Shown here: in pieces, positions 12,081 to 24,528 of the stretch
How positions within the stretch are numbered: position 1 is the stretch's first letter
How the letters are laid out: each line of letters opens with the position of its first letter
Notes under the pieces: generated by a model
The model's input: the letters and a program-made list of their open reading frames with translations, nothing else
Told to the model about the DNA's origin: nothing
Databases searched by the model: none
Program-made: the position numbers and the translations under genes
NCBI GenBank assembly: GCA_000750105.3
Contig: JPHH03000032.1
Coordinates: forward strand, 301,729-365,728
Direction: 5' to 3'
Source of the DNA: Tolypocladium sp. Sup5 PDA-1
Lineage: Eukaryota > Ascomycota > Sordariomycetes > Hypocreales > Ophiocordycipitaceae
DNA: 64,000 nt

Positions 12081-12840
12081 GTTGAGGTCGGGGATCGGGT
12101 ATCGTCTAGGAGGGATCGAGGGTCGAGCTTCCGCGACGGGACGGACTCGGTCGACGGGGCGATGTGACGCGACGGAATACGCCTGGCCGAGAGGAAGACG
12201 GCAACGCGACTTCAGTATTAGACGACGGGAGAGGGGGGCGATGCATTAATCAAAGGACATTAAGACTGCTGGTGGCGCCGCTGCTGGATCGAAGGAAAGA
12301 CAATAAAGTTACGCCGTTTCGGATGCAAAATGGACTGCTGGTGGTACGGTGGGGCTGGACGGATGAGAAGATCTTGTGCCCCTCGGTGAGCTCGTTGCTC
12401 TGCTTGACGACGGCCGTCTCGAGCGTCGGCGTGCGGGTGCGCCGTGTAATAGGGGAGAGCGAGGAGGAGGAGAGGAGGAGCTGTCGCGCAAGGGACACCG
12501 GAGCTGTAGCAGAACGGCGGCGGACGGAGCAAAGCGGGTGCGAGACGGGCGATGCCTTGGGTGAAAGCACGACGAGGACCCAAAACCCCACTCGAGACGG
12601 GATGGCGGGCACCAGGCAGGGTGCCAGGCTTGGGGCGGGGACGACCCGTGCCTTGAGGGCGAAGGTAGCGTCGGCACCGTCGATAGCGCGCGAGGCCTCA
12701 GTCGGTAGGCAGGCGATGAGGTAGGTAGCACTTGCAAGCACGCACACCCGTAGCGTACACCAAGGTAGATTTACGACAAGGCGCGATACGGTGCGTGTGT
12801 CTGTAGCGTCAGGTATCGCATGCAGTGGCCCTGCGGTCGG

Positions 12841-12866
12841 TGTGCGTGTGCGTGTGCGTGTGTGCG
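12841..12866 (+). repeat. TGTGCG-type microsatellite
   Basis: An alternating purine-pyrimidine tract built of TGTGCG hexamers with a TG slip at the end. Such tracts can form left-handed DNA, but nothing here shows use. Confidence 0.75.
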
Positions 12867-14250
12867 GCCGTGGCTGGTTCTGTAGTATGCGAGTGCTGGA
12901 GTTGGAGAGCGGCTGTGTGGTGTCTGTCGAGTCACCAGACCCTGCTGCCGATGACGGTTAACCGCTGTACCCAGTTGCAGCGTTTCATCCGTTTGCCGAA
13001 CCGGGGTGGCGATCAACACGCAGCGGCCGGGGTTGGCTTGTATTAAACCTCACTTCTGGCTCGCTCACAGACGGATACGGACCTGGGCCGACTCGTTCTG
13101 GTGCCGGCGGCTAATCATACGCAGCCAAGGTACGTAGCAGGTACAAGCAGCTGCTGGATCGGGTCTGCAAGCTGCGGCGGGTCGGGGCAGAGGTTGGGAA
13201 TGATGCAGCACAGTCGTCGCGGCGCTGCAGGGTCTCGACGGGAGAAGCGACAACAGGCGCCAAGCTGCAAGCACTGGGGATGGGGACACTGCGCTGGCTT
13301 GAGCATCAAGCAACGCTGCTGTCTCTGGTGCTCTTTTGGTGATTGTCCGGCGCAGTCTGCTGTTGGGTCGTTGCTGTTGGGAGGCGACGTATGAAGAGTG
13401 GAAGCGTGAGCGTGAGAATGTTGCCAGGTGCTGTTGGCCTGATGCAGGCGGCCAAGCGCCGCCTGCCTTCTTACGACAGTGTCGCAGGCAGTGGATGGGA
13501 CGGGAAGGCGCGACGTCGACAGCCCAACGTCAAGCCTCCAGCCTCCAGCGGTTAACTTGTTACAGAGGCCGTCTAGGGCTTACCAAACAAGGCGCGCGGG
13601 AAGAGACGGGAGCTAATTGGGGGCTGCTGTAGATGGCAGTTGATCGACGTGGGCAGAGCAAGGCGATGATTGTGATGGAACAGCCAGATGTACAGAGTTG
13701 TGAGAGAATGGACACGGAAAGGAGAGCGTGGATTGTCGATAGTTGAGATCTAGGCAAGGCACCTCAGCCAACGACAATCAGGTCAACAACAAGCGACCAC
13801 CTTCCCCATTGCACGTGGATTACCAGTATAATGTACCGTACTACCAAGGATCGGACGGTGTTGGATCAGGCCAGCGCAGTCACAGGTGACGTGAGTGAAT
13901 AATACTTGGCTGGCTGTAGGTTCCTCAACCCGCATTCTCTCCAGCCGCTCAGGGCATGGACGTCAGCTGTATGATCGCAGGATCTGCGTCCGCATCACGC
14001 CCAGGTTGTTACAGCACCCATCTCTGCAGGTGAGGAGTACATACACAAGGTACATCATACATGGCATGATCGGGGCAGCCTGGCATGAGGAATGCGCTGC
14101 GATGTGCTGTGGGCTGGGCTGCGAGACGCATGCCGTACCTCGTGCTAGCCAACCGCCGTGGTTGGTCACAGCTCAGGTCGTTGGACTGAGCCGCCGTCAC
14201 GGGGAGCGATGCATGTAAGTGGTGGTGTGCGAGAGGCGGGGATCGGTCGA

Positions 14251-14294
14251 GATGGTGGTGTTGGTGGTGATGTAGGTGGTGATTGTGGTGGTGG
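14251..14294 (+). repeat. Degenerate GGT/GAT trinucleotide tract
   Basis: A run of imperfect GGT units with interspersed GAT and GTA, strongly G over C on this strand. Low-complexity DNA in the large ARL8-RPA2 spacer. Confidence 0.65.
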
Positions 14295-15257
14295 GCAACA
14301 CAGACAAGACTTGAAGACACCACCGACCGGCGCGAATAACGGCAACAGCCACGAGACAAGGCCGCCACAAACTGGGCAAGCCGCCGCTGGTGAAGACGAT
14401 ACTTTTAGTTGCCTACTCTGGGATGGGTTTAGCATGGCGCTGTTAGGCCTCGTTGGGCGCCTCTGATGGCACGCATGAGAGGGCATCCAGATGACTTACA
14501 CACGACCGGCGGTCCAAAGAACAAGGAGGCCACCACAGGGTAGGCAGCCTGGAAGGGGGGCTACCCAACAGGAGGATATCCAGAGGCCAGACCTGTCGAG
14601 CTGAGCGGCCAGGCAGCAGATGATCTACACAGACACTCCGCATGACGGCTAAAATGAGCATCTCTTCTGCCGTTGAAGCCTCCAGTCTGCCTCCGTGTCT
14701 CCCGCCCCCCCGATATTGCTCCCATTAAATACGCTGTGCTTCCCACTGTCGTGGCATCGGTGCAACGCCGCGACGGCAATGCCCCAGCGCCTCGAGGTTG
14801 TGAGACAATGCGCTGAGACACAGATGCTCAGCGGTTCGAGGGGGGATGGATCTGTCATTTTCAGGGCCTTTATTGGCTCATCGTGGCCCGTCAGTGGCCC
14901 GCACTCCAGTCGCTTCCTTCAAGGTAATTATCGACGCCCCCGCTCTCGAGCTTATCGATAAGCCCCCACTCATGTGACCTGGCTTGCCTGAGCTTATCGG
15001 CTACTTTTTTTTTCTTGCGATAACGAGGCTCAATGCATGCCACGGATTCTCGATAGCTTCAATTTTTGCTGTAGCAACAGCCAATCTTGCCGACAGCCCC
15101 GGCCTGCAAACAAGCGCTTCAGCGATCTCTGAAGCGTTGGACGCCTCAATTGAACAGGGAGTCGCAAAATAACCTCCATACTCGACCCACCTCGGCGAAA
15201 AAGCTTCAACCCCCCGGCTTTCAGGACTGCAGCACCTCGCTGCAGTCACCACTGATC

Positions 15258-18200
15258 ATGGCGCCTTCGGCCACAGAGACACAATGGGACCACGAGTACA
15301 ACACTCTGCGCCGCGAGGACCTGTTCCGGAACCCTCCGACCGACCACAGCGCCTATCCCGCTCTCCAATTAGCCATCGACCCTCATATCGAATCCTTCAA
15401 CGGCATCTTTCGCGATGATGGCAAGTCGGGCTTGCTAGCGCATGGCTTAGCGGACATTGGCACCAAGACCTTTCTCGACGGCGACGATAGGACAGGACCC
15501 GAGGGAAAGAACAGGATCAGCATACGCATCAAGGACGTGACTCTACAAAAACCGCAGGTCCCGCCCTCCAACAAGAATGCCCGCAACAGGGAGATTCTCC
15601 CGGCGGAGTGCAGAGAGCGACACGTCACATACAGGGGCCGCCTGTCTGCCACATTTGAATACACCATTAACGGTGGTGATACCATGGAGTTTGTGCGAGA
15701 ACTGGGGCAGATGCCCATCATGATCAAGGTAAGGGCTGCCGCGGCGCCTTGTTTGTCTTGCCGGCGACGTTGCTGACCGGTCCAGTCGAACCGCTGCCAC
15801 CTAGAAAACAACTCTCCTGCGCTACTTGTCCAGCGCAAGGAAGAATCGGAAGAGCTTGGTGGATACTTCATCGTCAACGGCATCGAAAAGATCATCCGAA
15901 TGCTTCAGGTCAACAGGAGAAACTTTCCCATGGCGATCTACCGGCCCAGCTTCCAAAACCGCGGCGCGGGATACACACCATATGGTATTATCGTCCGATC
16001 CGTCCGCCCAGACGAAACATCGCAGACCAATGTGCTGCACTACCTCAACGACGGAAACATCACTTTCCGCTTCTCGTGGCGAAAGAACGAGTATCTTATC
16101 CCAGTCATGATGATTCTCAAGGCCTTGGTGGAAACCAATGATCGCGAGGTTTTCGAGGGACTGATTGGCCCCATGGGCTCAAAGTCGACCGAAAACACTT
16201 TCTTGACGGATCGAGTGGAGTTGCTGTTGAGAACATACAAGAGCTACAGTCTCTATAGCAAATCAGCTACGCGAGCCTACCTGGGAGAAAAGTTCCGAGT
16301 TGTGCTCGGTGTCCCGGAGACCATGTCAAACCACGACGTGGGCACCGAGTTCTTGCGCAGGATCGTCCTGGTTAACCTTGGTAATGTTGATGTGACGGAG
16401 AAGCAGGACAACGACAAGTTCCGCATGCTTCTCTTCATGGTCCGGAAACTCTACGCCCTGGCGGCTGGAGAATGCGCCGTGGACAATCCCGATGCCATCC
16501 AGAACCAGGAAATCCTGCTCGGCGGGTTCTTGTATGGGCAGATCATCAAGGAGAGACTGGACGAGTTCCTCAGCGTCGGCGTTCGCGCGTCCCTGAGAGA
16601 CTATCTCCGCAGGAATCCGACGGTTCCTTTTACGTCGGACGACTTCCGCAAAGAGTTCCCGACCACGATTTTCAGGAAGGCCAACGAAAACATCGGAAAT
16701 GCCCTCGAGTACTTCATGTCTACCGGCAACCTCCAGAGTCCCTCAGGCCTGGACCTGCAGCAAACGGCCGGCTTCACGGTTGTCGCAGAAAAGCTCAACT
16801 TTCTGCGATTCATCAGCCACTTCCGAATGGTGCATCGTGGTGCCTTTTTCGCCCAGCTGAAGACGACGGCCGTGCGAAAGCTGCTGCCAGAATCGTGGGG
16901 CTTCATGTGCCCCGTCCACACGCCTGACGGTTCACCCTGCGGTCTTCTGAACCATCTCGCTCACAAGTGCAAGATCATGACCCAGGCGCTCGACGTCTCC
17001 AAGCTTCCCGCGCTGGCCACGGAGCTGGGCATCGTGCAAACATCGTCTGCCTCGACCCAGGAGAGCGTAGTCGTCATGCTGGACGGCAAGATTCTCGGAT
17101 GGTGTACCCCCAATGAGTCTCGTCGCATCGCGGATTGCTTCCGCTACTGGAAGGTTGAAGGGACTCATGGCGTTCCACTGCATCTGGAGGTTGGATATGT
17201 GCCGCCCTCGAACGGTGGCTCGTATCCCGGCATCTACATGGCCTCGACCCCTTCCAGGATGGTGCGGCCAACCAAGTATCTACCTCTGCAAACGGAAGAC
17301 TTTGTCGGCCCCTACGAGCAGCCATACATGTCGATTGCGGTTGTGCCGCAAGAGATTGAGTCCGGCCAATCTACTCACGTTGAGACTGAACCGACAAACA
17401 TGCTGTCGATCCTGGCCAACATGACACCGTTTTCCGACTTTAACCAATCGCCCCGAAACATGTACCAGTGCCAGATGGGCAAGCAGACGATGGGAACGCC
17501 AGGCACCGCCATCCGGCATCGAACCGACAACAAGTCGTACAGGATCCAGACCGGACAGACGCCCATCGTTCGTGCGCCCCTCCACAATACCTACGGCTTC
17601 GACAACTTCCCGAACGGCTTCAACGCCGTTGTTGCCGTCATCTCGTACACTGGCTATGACATGGACGACGCCATGATTATCAACAAGTCAGCACACGAGA
17701 GAGGCTTCGGTCACGGTACAATCTACAAAACCAAGAAGATTTCGCTCAAGGATGACTCGAGGACAAAGGCCACCAAGAGCGTCACCAAGGCGTTCGGTTT
17801 CGCTCCCCACAGCTTCGTCAGCTCCTCATACCAAGGAATGCTGGACGACGACGGGCTGCCGTACGTTGGCCGTTTGATCCAAGACGGCGATGTCATCTGC
17901 GCGTGGCACACGGTCACTGCGGACTACAACGGAAACCTGGTCAACCTAGATGGCATCACCCACTACGAAAAGTACAAGGACTCCGAGATGGGTTTCGTCG
18001 AAGAAGTCCGGCTGATTGGTGCGGAAACGGGGTCGGAGCCTCTGCAGACCATCTCCGTCAAGTTCCGCGTCCCACGTTCGCCCATTATCGGTGACAAGTT
18101 TTCATCTCGTCACGGACAAAAGGGTGTGTGCTCGCAAAAGTGGCCGGCCGTAGACATGCCCTTTTCCGAGTCCGGCATCCAGCCCGACGTCATCATCAAC

Positions 18201-19010
18201 CCGCACGCTTTCCCGTCCCGAATGACGATTGGAATGTTTGTCGAGTCTCTGGCGGGCAAGGCTGGCGCGCTGCACGGCCTGGCCCAGGAGTCGACGCCGT
18301 TCAAGTTTGACGAGCAGAACACGGCGGCAGACTACTTTGGGCACCAGTTGATGAAGGCCGGGTACAGCTACCACGGGAACGAGCCCATGTACTCGGGCAT
18401 CACGGGAGAGGAGCTCGGGGCGGACATTTACATCGGTGTCGTCTACTATCAGCGACTGCGACACATGGTCAACGACAAGTACCAGGTGCGAACAACGGGT
18501 CCGGTTGTGCCCACGACGGGCCAGCCGATCAAGGGCAGAAAGAGGGGTGGTGGTATCCGTGTGGGAGAAATGGAGCGTGATGCGTTGCTCGCCCATGGCA
18601 CGGCCTTTTTGCTGCAGGACAGGTTGCTCAACTGCTCCGACTACTCCAAGTCGTGGATATGCCGCCGCTGCGGATCCTTCCTGTCTGTACAACCGACCGT
18701 GTCACAGTTTGCGCCGGGCAAGAAGAAGGCGCCGAGCATGGTTCGCTGCCGCAACTGTGCCACCAGGCTGGACGAGACGGAGGGCATCGACCTGACGGAG
18801 ATCCAGGGCGAGATTTGGGAGGACGGGGCGGGAAGCTGCTGGGTGGGAGGCGACCAGACGACACAGGTGGTCGTTCCAGGAGCGCTCAAGTTCCTGGACG
18901 TGGAGCTGGCGGCAATGGGCGTCAAGCTCCGGTACCGGGTGAACAAGGGAGATGAGCCTCGCAAGGGCCCGATGGTGCCGATGGCAACGCCGAGATTAAT
19001 AAAAGCATAG
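15258..19010 (+). CDS. RPA2: DNA-directed RNA polymerase I, second-largest subunit
   Basis: Beta-like subunit of RNA polymerase I, which transcribes rRNA genes in the nucleolus. Two exons, 15258-15728 and 15786-19010, join in phase 0 to 1231 residues, close to the family length of about 1200. The order of blocks is that of the family: an N-terminal protrusion/lobe, an ELGGYFIVNGIEKIIR block, the CPVHTPDGSPCGLLNH fork region, GYDMDDAMIINKSA, the hybrid-binding GDKFSSRHGQKG (residues 926-937) and a C-terminal zinc site with Cys1116, Cys1119, Cys1145 and Cys1148. The C-terminal FAPGKKKAPSM insertion between the cysteine pairs separates pol I from the pol II and III homologues. The 57-bp intron contains a stop, so unspliced RNA is not translatable. 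Converges on the trehalase gene with a 215-bp gap. Confidence 0.97.
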
Positions 19011-19225
19011 GGGGTGCATGTGTGTAATTTCGAGAGGTGTTGGGTTCATTTTACGGGCTTGTTGTTGGCATACCCTCATAAAGGGGAGATATTTTTGCAA
19101 TTGTATTCAGGTTGAATCATCCGACGTCGTCGGTCCCGTCATTAATGCCCATCGTCTCGGCAGAGTACCATATCTACACTTCATCTCCCGTCTGTCTACG
19201 TCGACTACGCGCCGGTACGGCTACA

Positions 19226-21335
19226 CTAGAACTCACCGGGCTTTTTCATCTGGCCCAGCGCCCTGCGCCCAAACTTCTTCGTCCTGCTCGCGTCCCTGGC
19301 GTCCATCTCGACGGCGCTCCTCCGCTTTGCACCGCCGCCCTGTGGCTTCGCGGCCTTGATGTCGCCGCAGTCGGGTCTCTTGAGCTCGTTGCCGAAGGTG
19401 TCGGCGGTCCAGATGAGCACGCCGTTGGTCCAGCCGAAGCCCTCGACGACCTCGTACTCGCCGCCGCCGCCGGCCACGTTGGTCGAGTTGTCGTTGTACT
19501 TTTCGAACATGATGCCCACGTCGCTGTCCGACAGGCCCTGCAGCTTGGGCGTCGCGCTGGTCGAGCCGCCGGTGGCGTACCAGGTGCAAAAGGTCGAGTC
19601 GAGGTAGCGCTGGGCCAGTGTCAGGGCCATGGCGTGGACGTCCTGGTAGGCCGGATCGTCTTTGCCAAAGGTGGCGGGCGTGTTGAGCAGGCCCTTCATG
19701 AGCGGGTGCATCAGGGACGGCCACACGTTGGGCTGATCCCACTGCTGCGACGTCTTATAGTTGGTCGCAGGGATGCCGCCGGGCCGCAGGGCGAGATACT
19801 CGGCGACGCGCGCGTAGGCCGCCTTGACGGCGTAGGGGTTGTTCTTGAGGTACTTGGGGGCGGCGCCCATCCAGAAGGGGAACAGCTGGGCGACGTGGAA
19901 GAAGACCTGCTGGCCGGCGGGCGCCGTCGTGCCCTCCTGCGCCGTCGTGTCCTGGTCGGCGGGGATGTAGATGTCCTGGCCGGAGGAGGTCATGTTGTAG
20001 TCGAAGTAGCTGTAGAGCGTCTCGTTCCACATGACGGCGTGCATGGCCTCACTGCGCTTCTCGGCAAGGTCTGCCCAGCTCTTGGCGGCCGTCTTGTTGC
20101 CCTTGAGCTCGAAGAAGTGCCCGATGGCCAGCTCGTTGCCGTAGAGGATGGAGTTGAGGCACACGGGCACGACGTTGTTGGTGTTGACCGAGCGCAGCGG
20201 GAAGTAGACGTCGCGCGCCGAGTCGGCCGGGTTGGCGAGCCAGCGGGCGCTAAAGTCCCAGCCCGTCTCGGCCGCGGAGGCGAGGTCGGCGTAGAGCGCG
20301 GCCTGCTGCGAGTCGTTGAGCTTGTTGACCTGCGGGTAGATGATGCCCGAGGTGGCGTAGTAGGAGGCGTTGGTGGCCTGGTTGTAGTCCTCGCGGAACG
20401 ACTCGGGGCGCGGCTGCGTGTTCTTGACGTCGTAGCGGTTCAGCGTGAACGTCTTGTTGCCCTGCTTGACGTCGACGGTGCGGTTTGTCGTCCAGAACGC
20501 GTGCTCCTTGACCAGCAGCGGCAGCGCGCGGTCGAGGATGCTGGTGTCGTTGGTGTGCTCGATGTAGATCTTGACCATTTGCGAGAGCATGGGCGGCTGC
20601 GAGCGGTTGAGGTAGTAGACACGCGCGCCGTTGGGGATGAAGCCGAACTGCTCCACGAAGTCGAGGAAGTTCTCAATGGTGTTCTTGGCGATCTCGGTGA
20701 AGGAGCCGCGCGTGCGCAGCAGGCCCTCGACGATCCAGTACGAGTCCCAGTAGTAGGGCTCGCGGAAGCGGCCGCCCGCGATGACGAACGTGCGGTTCAC
20801 GGGGATGAAGCTGTTGGGGCAGTCGGAGCAGTTGGTCGACGAGCCCGAGTACGAGCGCGTCAGGTCGGGCCAGATGTCGATGACCTTGCCGACGAACTCC
20901 CTGATGACCGTGTCGTTGATCTTGGTGAGGAAGCGCGGGTCCGTCTTGAGCTGGTCCTTGGGCACCTCCTTGAGCTCGCCGCCCGCGTCGCCAAAGTACG
21001 TGTCGAGGAAGTCGTTGAGGGCCGTGTCGTTTTTGAGCGGCTTGGAGAGCTTGTCGAAGGCGGCTTGAATCTCCTTGAGGGGGCGGAGGGCGGGCCTGGG
21101 GTTCGGTCGTGTAAGTGGTGGTGGCTTACACGGTGAGTGGAGGAGAAGGCACTTACATGTCGACAAACGTCTTGGAGTCGCCAAACGGGCGGGCGAGCTC
21201 GATCTGCTCGAGGATATCGCCGTGGCAGTAGATGGGCGAGTCGCACGGCGCGATGACGGAGCCATTGGTGTACAGGGCCATGACGGCCGGCGCGGCAATG
21301 GCCAGCGCGGCCGCGAGCTGTCTTAGAGAAGCCAT
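19226..21335 (-). CDS. Secreted acid-type trehalase, GH37
   Basis: Hydrolyses trehalose to two glucose. Two exons (21335-21157, 21095-19226) give 682 residues. A clear signal peptide (about residues 1-20, ending in AVMA) and many N-glycosylation sequons point to a secreted or wall/vacuolar enzyme. The GH37 signature 1 is GGRFREPYYWDSYW at residues 167-180, signature 2 is QWDQPNVWPS near residue 510, and the GWDFSARW block carries the catalytic aspartate. There is no N-terminal calcium-binding/regulatory region of neutral trehalases, and the fold family is GH37, not the GH65 acid trehalases. A basic tail after about residue 640 (KRRSAVE...RRAL) follows the catalytic domain. In insect- or nematode-associated fungi such enzymes use haemolymph trehalose; that role here is inference. 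Confidence 0.95.
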
Positions 21336-24007
21336 TGCGAGTCTGCTTCCAGCCGAGAGTCTGAACTGAGGTTCTCCCAGGTTGGACGCTTACACGAGAG
21401 GAGGCGAGGGATGCGCTTCCCTTTTTAAAACCCGGGCAGACAGGCACCCCGGGAGGCGGATGCCGGTGACGGTACAGATATGTGCGTCGGTCCATCACGG
21501 CGGGAGCGAAAGAAAAGTGACGGGGCAGGCAGAGGAGCTAAAAGCAGGGACCAGGGCCGTCGTGGCGATGGCGCCGATGCTTATTGCGAGTGTCCACGAC
21601 AACGCGCATCTGGGGTACAGGGAGCCATCCCGGGGGCCCCTGCGGAGGAGGGTGCAGATCAGGCGGACGTGGATGCGGTGGGCATGTGTGTGGATGGGGT
21701 TGCGGCCGGCAGGCGGCCGAGACGCGGTGTCTCACACGACCTTGTTTGGCAGGATGATGGCAAGATGGGAGAAAGAAGCTTGGGAAGGTTCCTGCCACGG
21801 CCTTGTCTTCTCCACAGCTGACTCGCGGCGGCATTATCTGGTTGTTGACTGTTGAGCTGTGAACCTGTTCGGATGGAGGGAGCTTGGCTTACACGCAGTC
21901 ACTGTCAGTGTACACTCAGAGGGCATGAGTGCCGTCTTTAGCCGTGACCGTCTCGTCACTCTGAAGCATGATGTCTCTATCTATTGCTCTTCACGTGCTC
22001 TTCCAACGGCCAGACGGTTCCCCCGAGCTTAGCTACACGCAAGCCCGCTTCACAGATCCTGATGCAGCAAAACTCACGATGATGCTATGCATAACCCAGC
22101 CTACCCGGGGGGCCGCAAGCCTCCCCCGCTCCCCCCCCATGTCCCCATCGAGTTTTTTTCCCTCTCCCCGCATGCGTTGGGGCCGCAGAAGAGCCGTTGC
22201 TTGGACGCATCTGGCTTGGTTCGGGGCGTGGGTGGGCTTTGCCAGGGCCGGGATGTGACGAACTGACGTCAATGCTGGCCATCCCTCGCACGATGAAGAA
22301 AAAAGCCTTTCGACATGTGCCACGGACAGCAGACTATCGAGTATAAGCATCGACTAAGAGCTTGCTGTATTTTGACGACATGTATGTGGAGGGCGCCGCT
22401 GAATTGGCCGTGGATGGGCTCGGCTCGCTGATGCCAGGGCATGCGGTGTTGGCAGCAGGACGAGGAACGGATAACCTTGCTCAAGCTCCAGTGGGGAGCG
22501 GCAGTCGGATGTTTATTCTGGGGTCGGGCAGGTTGTCGTTTGTGATAACCTTGGCCGACAACCAACTCTCCTTTGCCAACAGGTTACGGATACAGCATAA
22601 CATCTCAACTAACAATCACGGTGGTTATCGTGTGGCGTAATAGAAACAACACACGAGCAGTAAACTCATGAACGAACTGCCTGTCGACTTGCAAGTGCCC
22701 CAGCCGCCACGTAATAGACCGTGAAGCCCTCCACAGTGCCTCCCCAGTCCCGCCGAAAGCCAAGCTCGGACTCGCCGAGCTCGGGCGCGTAAACCATCGC
22801 CGTGGCGGTGCGTTGAACCAACAAACAAACTGCCCCAGTTCGCCCCCATCATGTCTGGATCCCCAGAACCCCGGGTTTCCGGTGAAGATGGGGGCATTAG
22901 TCTTCACCCCAGCCTTTTCATTGGCGCCTGTTCAGCTTCTGCCGAGGCGGTTTTTTTTTCTTTCGTTGCCAACGCGGATGGGGCATGGAGCATCGAAGGT
23001 GCGCGGCTGGACCCGTCGAATTGGCAACGCAGATCATGCAGTGCCGGGCCGAATGCGAATGTGCCGGGTTCCTTGCTGTGTGGAGCGGGCGAGCATTCGG
23101 AACGCCCTTTTATGTCGTTGGATTCTGCGGCGGTCAGCTCGTGGACGGCGCCTACTCGTGGCAGCCATGGGGTGCCCTGGACGCGGATGCGCAATGCAAC
23201 TATGGCGCCACGTGCGTGGGGACGGGAGAGTTGTCTTGTCTGCTTTCTGTGCTTGGGCTTGGGTATTGCGACAGCGGAGGCGGTGTCGTCGAAACCGAGG
23301 CAAGGTATTTTCAATGGATCTCACTCGTGTTCTCCAGGGTCGAAATTGAACCTTTGCGGAGGTGTTCTTGCCGGTGTGCAAAGCACCGTAGCGTGCCATT
23401 GCGTCTGGGGAAGGAGTATTTAATGGCTCATAAATACTGGGATAAACAAGAAGTCTCTGTGGGTGTGAAACGAATGGATGAAAGTGAACGGTGGGGATTT
23501 GAGGATGAGGGCACTCTAAAGGATCCGTGAAACTGCGTACCCTGCTATGCCAAGCGCATCATATCGGGGGGGATTGGGAACATCGGGAGGCTTGTGGTAT
23601 CTACGCCGTCTTCAGGATGCAATCGGCAATCCAAGAATCTTGAGTAAAGGGCAGGAATACTTGTCACGGCGAGGGATCGTAGTGACTGCGGAGAACAATG
23701 ACCATGATACACGGTCAGGCCATTTACGCACTCCTGTACGGAGTATCTACCAACTTGGATTGTGAATTAAAGAGAAAATGTGGAACTTGGATCCTGATTG
23801 CAGAGGATATATGAGTGGTCTCATGTACACCCCCAAGCCAATTATAGTTGGCTTCATATAACAAAACGAGTTATATACCACGACATGTTTGTCAAGTACG
23901 GGTACATTCTACCAGTACATTACTCCTAGAAATGCAAACGGTGCGCCTCCTTGGGTCCTCTATCCCGGGTATCTCCATCCAGCGCAGCAGCACCACAGCA
24001 CCACACC
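21336..24007. other. Intergenic, no recognisable gene
   Basis: About 2.7 kb upstream of trehalase. Three overlapping frames around 22813-23530 are open in parallel, which is what GC-skewed non-coding DNA gives; none contains a known block. A TACGGAGTA motif lies at 23737-23745. A short or multi-exon gene cannot be excluded near 22.8-23.5 kb. Confidence 0.5.
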
Positions 24008-24528
24008 TCAAGCCTTCTCAAGCTGAGGGGGCACCTCGACGGTGTCGTCTATGCGCTCCACGATGGCGGCCGTCCCGTACGCCGCCGTCTGCGCAAAGCC
24101 GCCCATGTCCCCGGCGTCGAAGCGCAGGCAGATGATGGCGTTGCCGCCGCGCTTCTTGCACTCGTCGACGGCGCGGGAGATGGAGTCGTTGCGGCACGAG
24201 TACAGCATCGAGGTGAACCAGCTAAGCTCCCCGCCGGCGAAGCTCTTCACCACCATGCCCAGGCTGGCGGCGATGTTGCGGCTGCGCACGCTGATGCCGT
24301 AGATGGTGCCGAGGACTCGCACTATGCGATAGCCAGGGAGATCCATCATCGCTGGGGATGGCCGCCGTTAGCATGCGTGCAATGGGGTTTGAGGGATGCG
24401 GCGAGCAAGAGGGGAGACGAACTGGTTGTGATGACGCCCTCGGTCTCGGTAAAGCAGTGCAGGTCGGACAGCTGAGGCGGAATGTTGGCGACCTCCGCTG
24501 GCGTCTTTTCCTTTGAACCAAACCCCAT
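24008..24528 (-). CDS. YbjQ/UPF0145 (DUF74) family protein
   Basis: Two exons, 24528-24423 and 24351-24008, join in phase 1 to 149 residues. The body shows the family pattern: a short ETEGVITT lead strand, LPGYRIVRVLGTIYGISVRSRN, then a helix with SISRAVDECKKRGGNAIICLRFD and a strand ending in YGTAAIVER. YbjQ proteins form homo-oligomeric rings in bacteria and are of unknown biochemical function; a heavy-metal-binding role was proposed from structure only. No signal peptide or membrane segment is present. The single intron at the VITT/MMDLPGY junction shows that this copy is a settled fungal gene and not recent bacterial DNA. Confidence 0.85.

Larger units (their letters stand above)
12081..15257. 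other. Long divergent intergenic region
   Basis: More than 3 kb between the diverging ARL8 and RNA polymerase I genes. Overlapping frames on all six registers with skewed composition (for example 12250-12747 minus, 13101-13394 plus) suggest non-coding GC-rich DNA. It holds a TGTGCG-type repeat at 12841-12866 and a GGT-rich tract at 14251-14294. Near 14937-14970 and 14990-15000 there are repeated CTTATCG words close to the polymerase gene. Confidence 0.5.

Noticed and set aside
12250..12747. A 165-residue minus-strand frame between ARL8 and the polymerase gene
   Set aside because: Rich in Ser, Pro and Arg with neighbouring frames open in parallel; no domain.
19112..21136. A 674-residue frame on the plus strand
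   Set aside because: It lies opposite the trehalase gene and is Val/Gly/Asp/Arg-rich, which results from C-ending codons read on the other strand. No known blocks.
22813..23530. Three overlapping plus-strand frames of 178-190 residues
   Set aside because: Three registers open at once point to skewed composition and not to coding; none has a recognisable block, signal peptide or splice pattern. I cannot fully exclude a lineage-specific gene.
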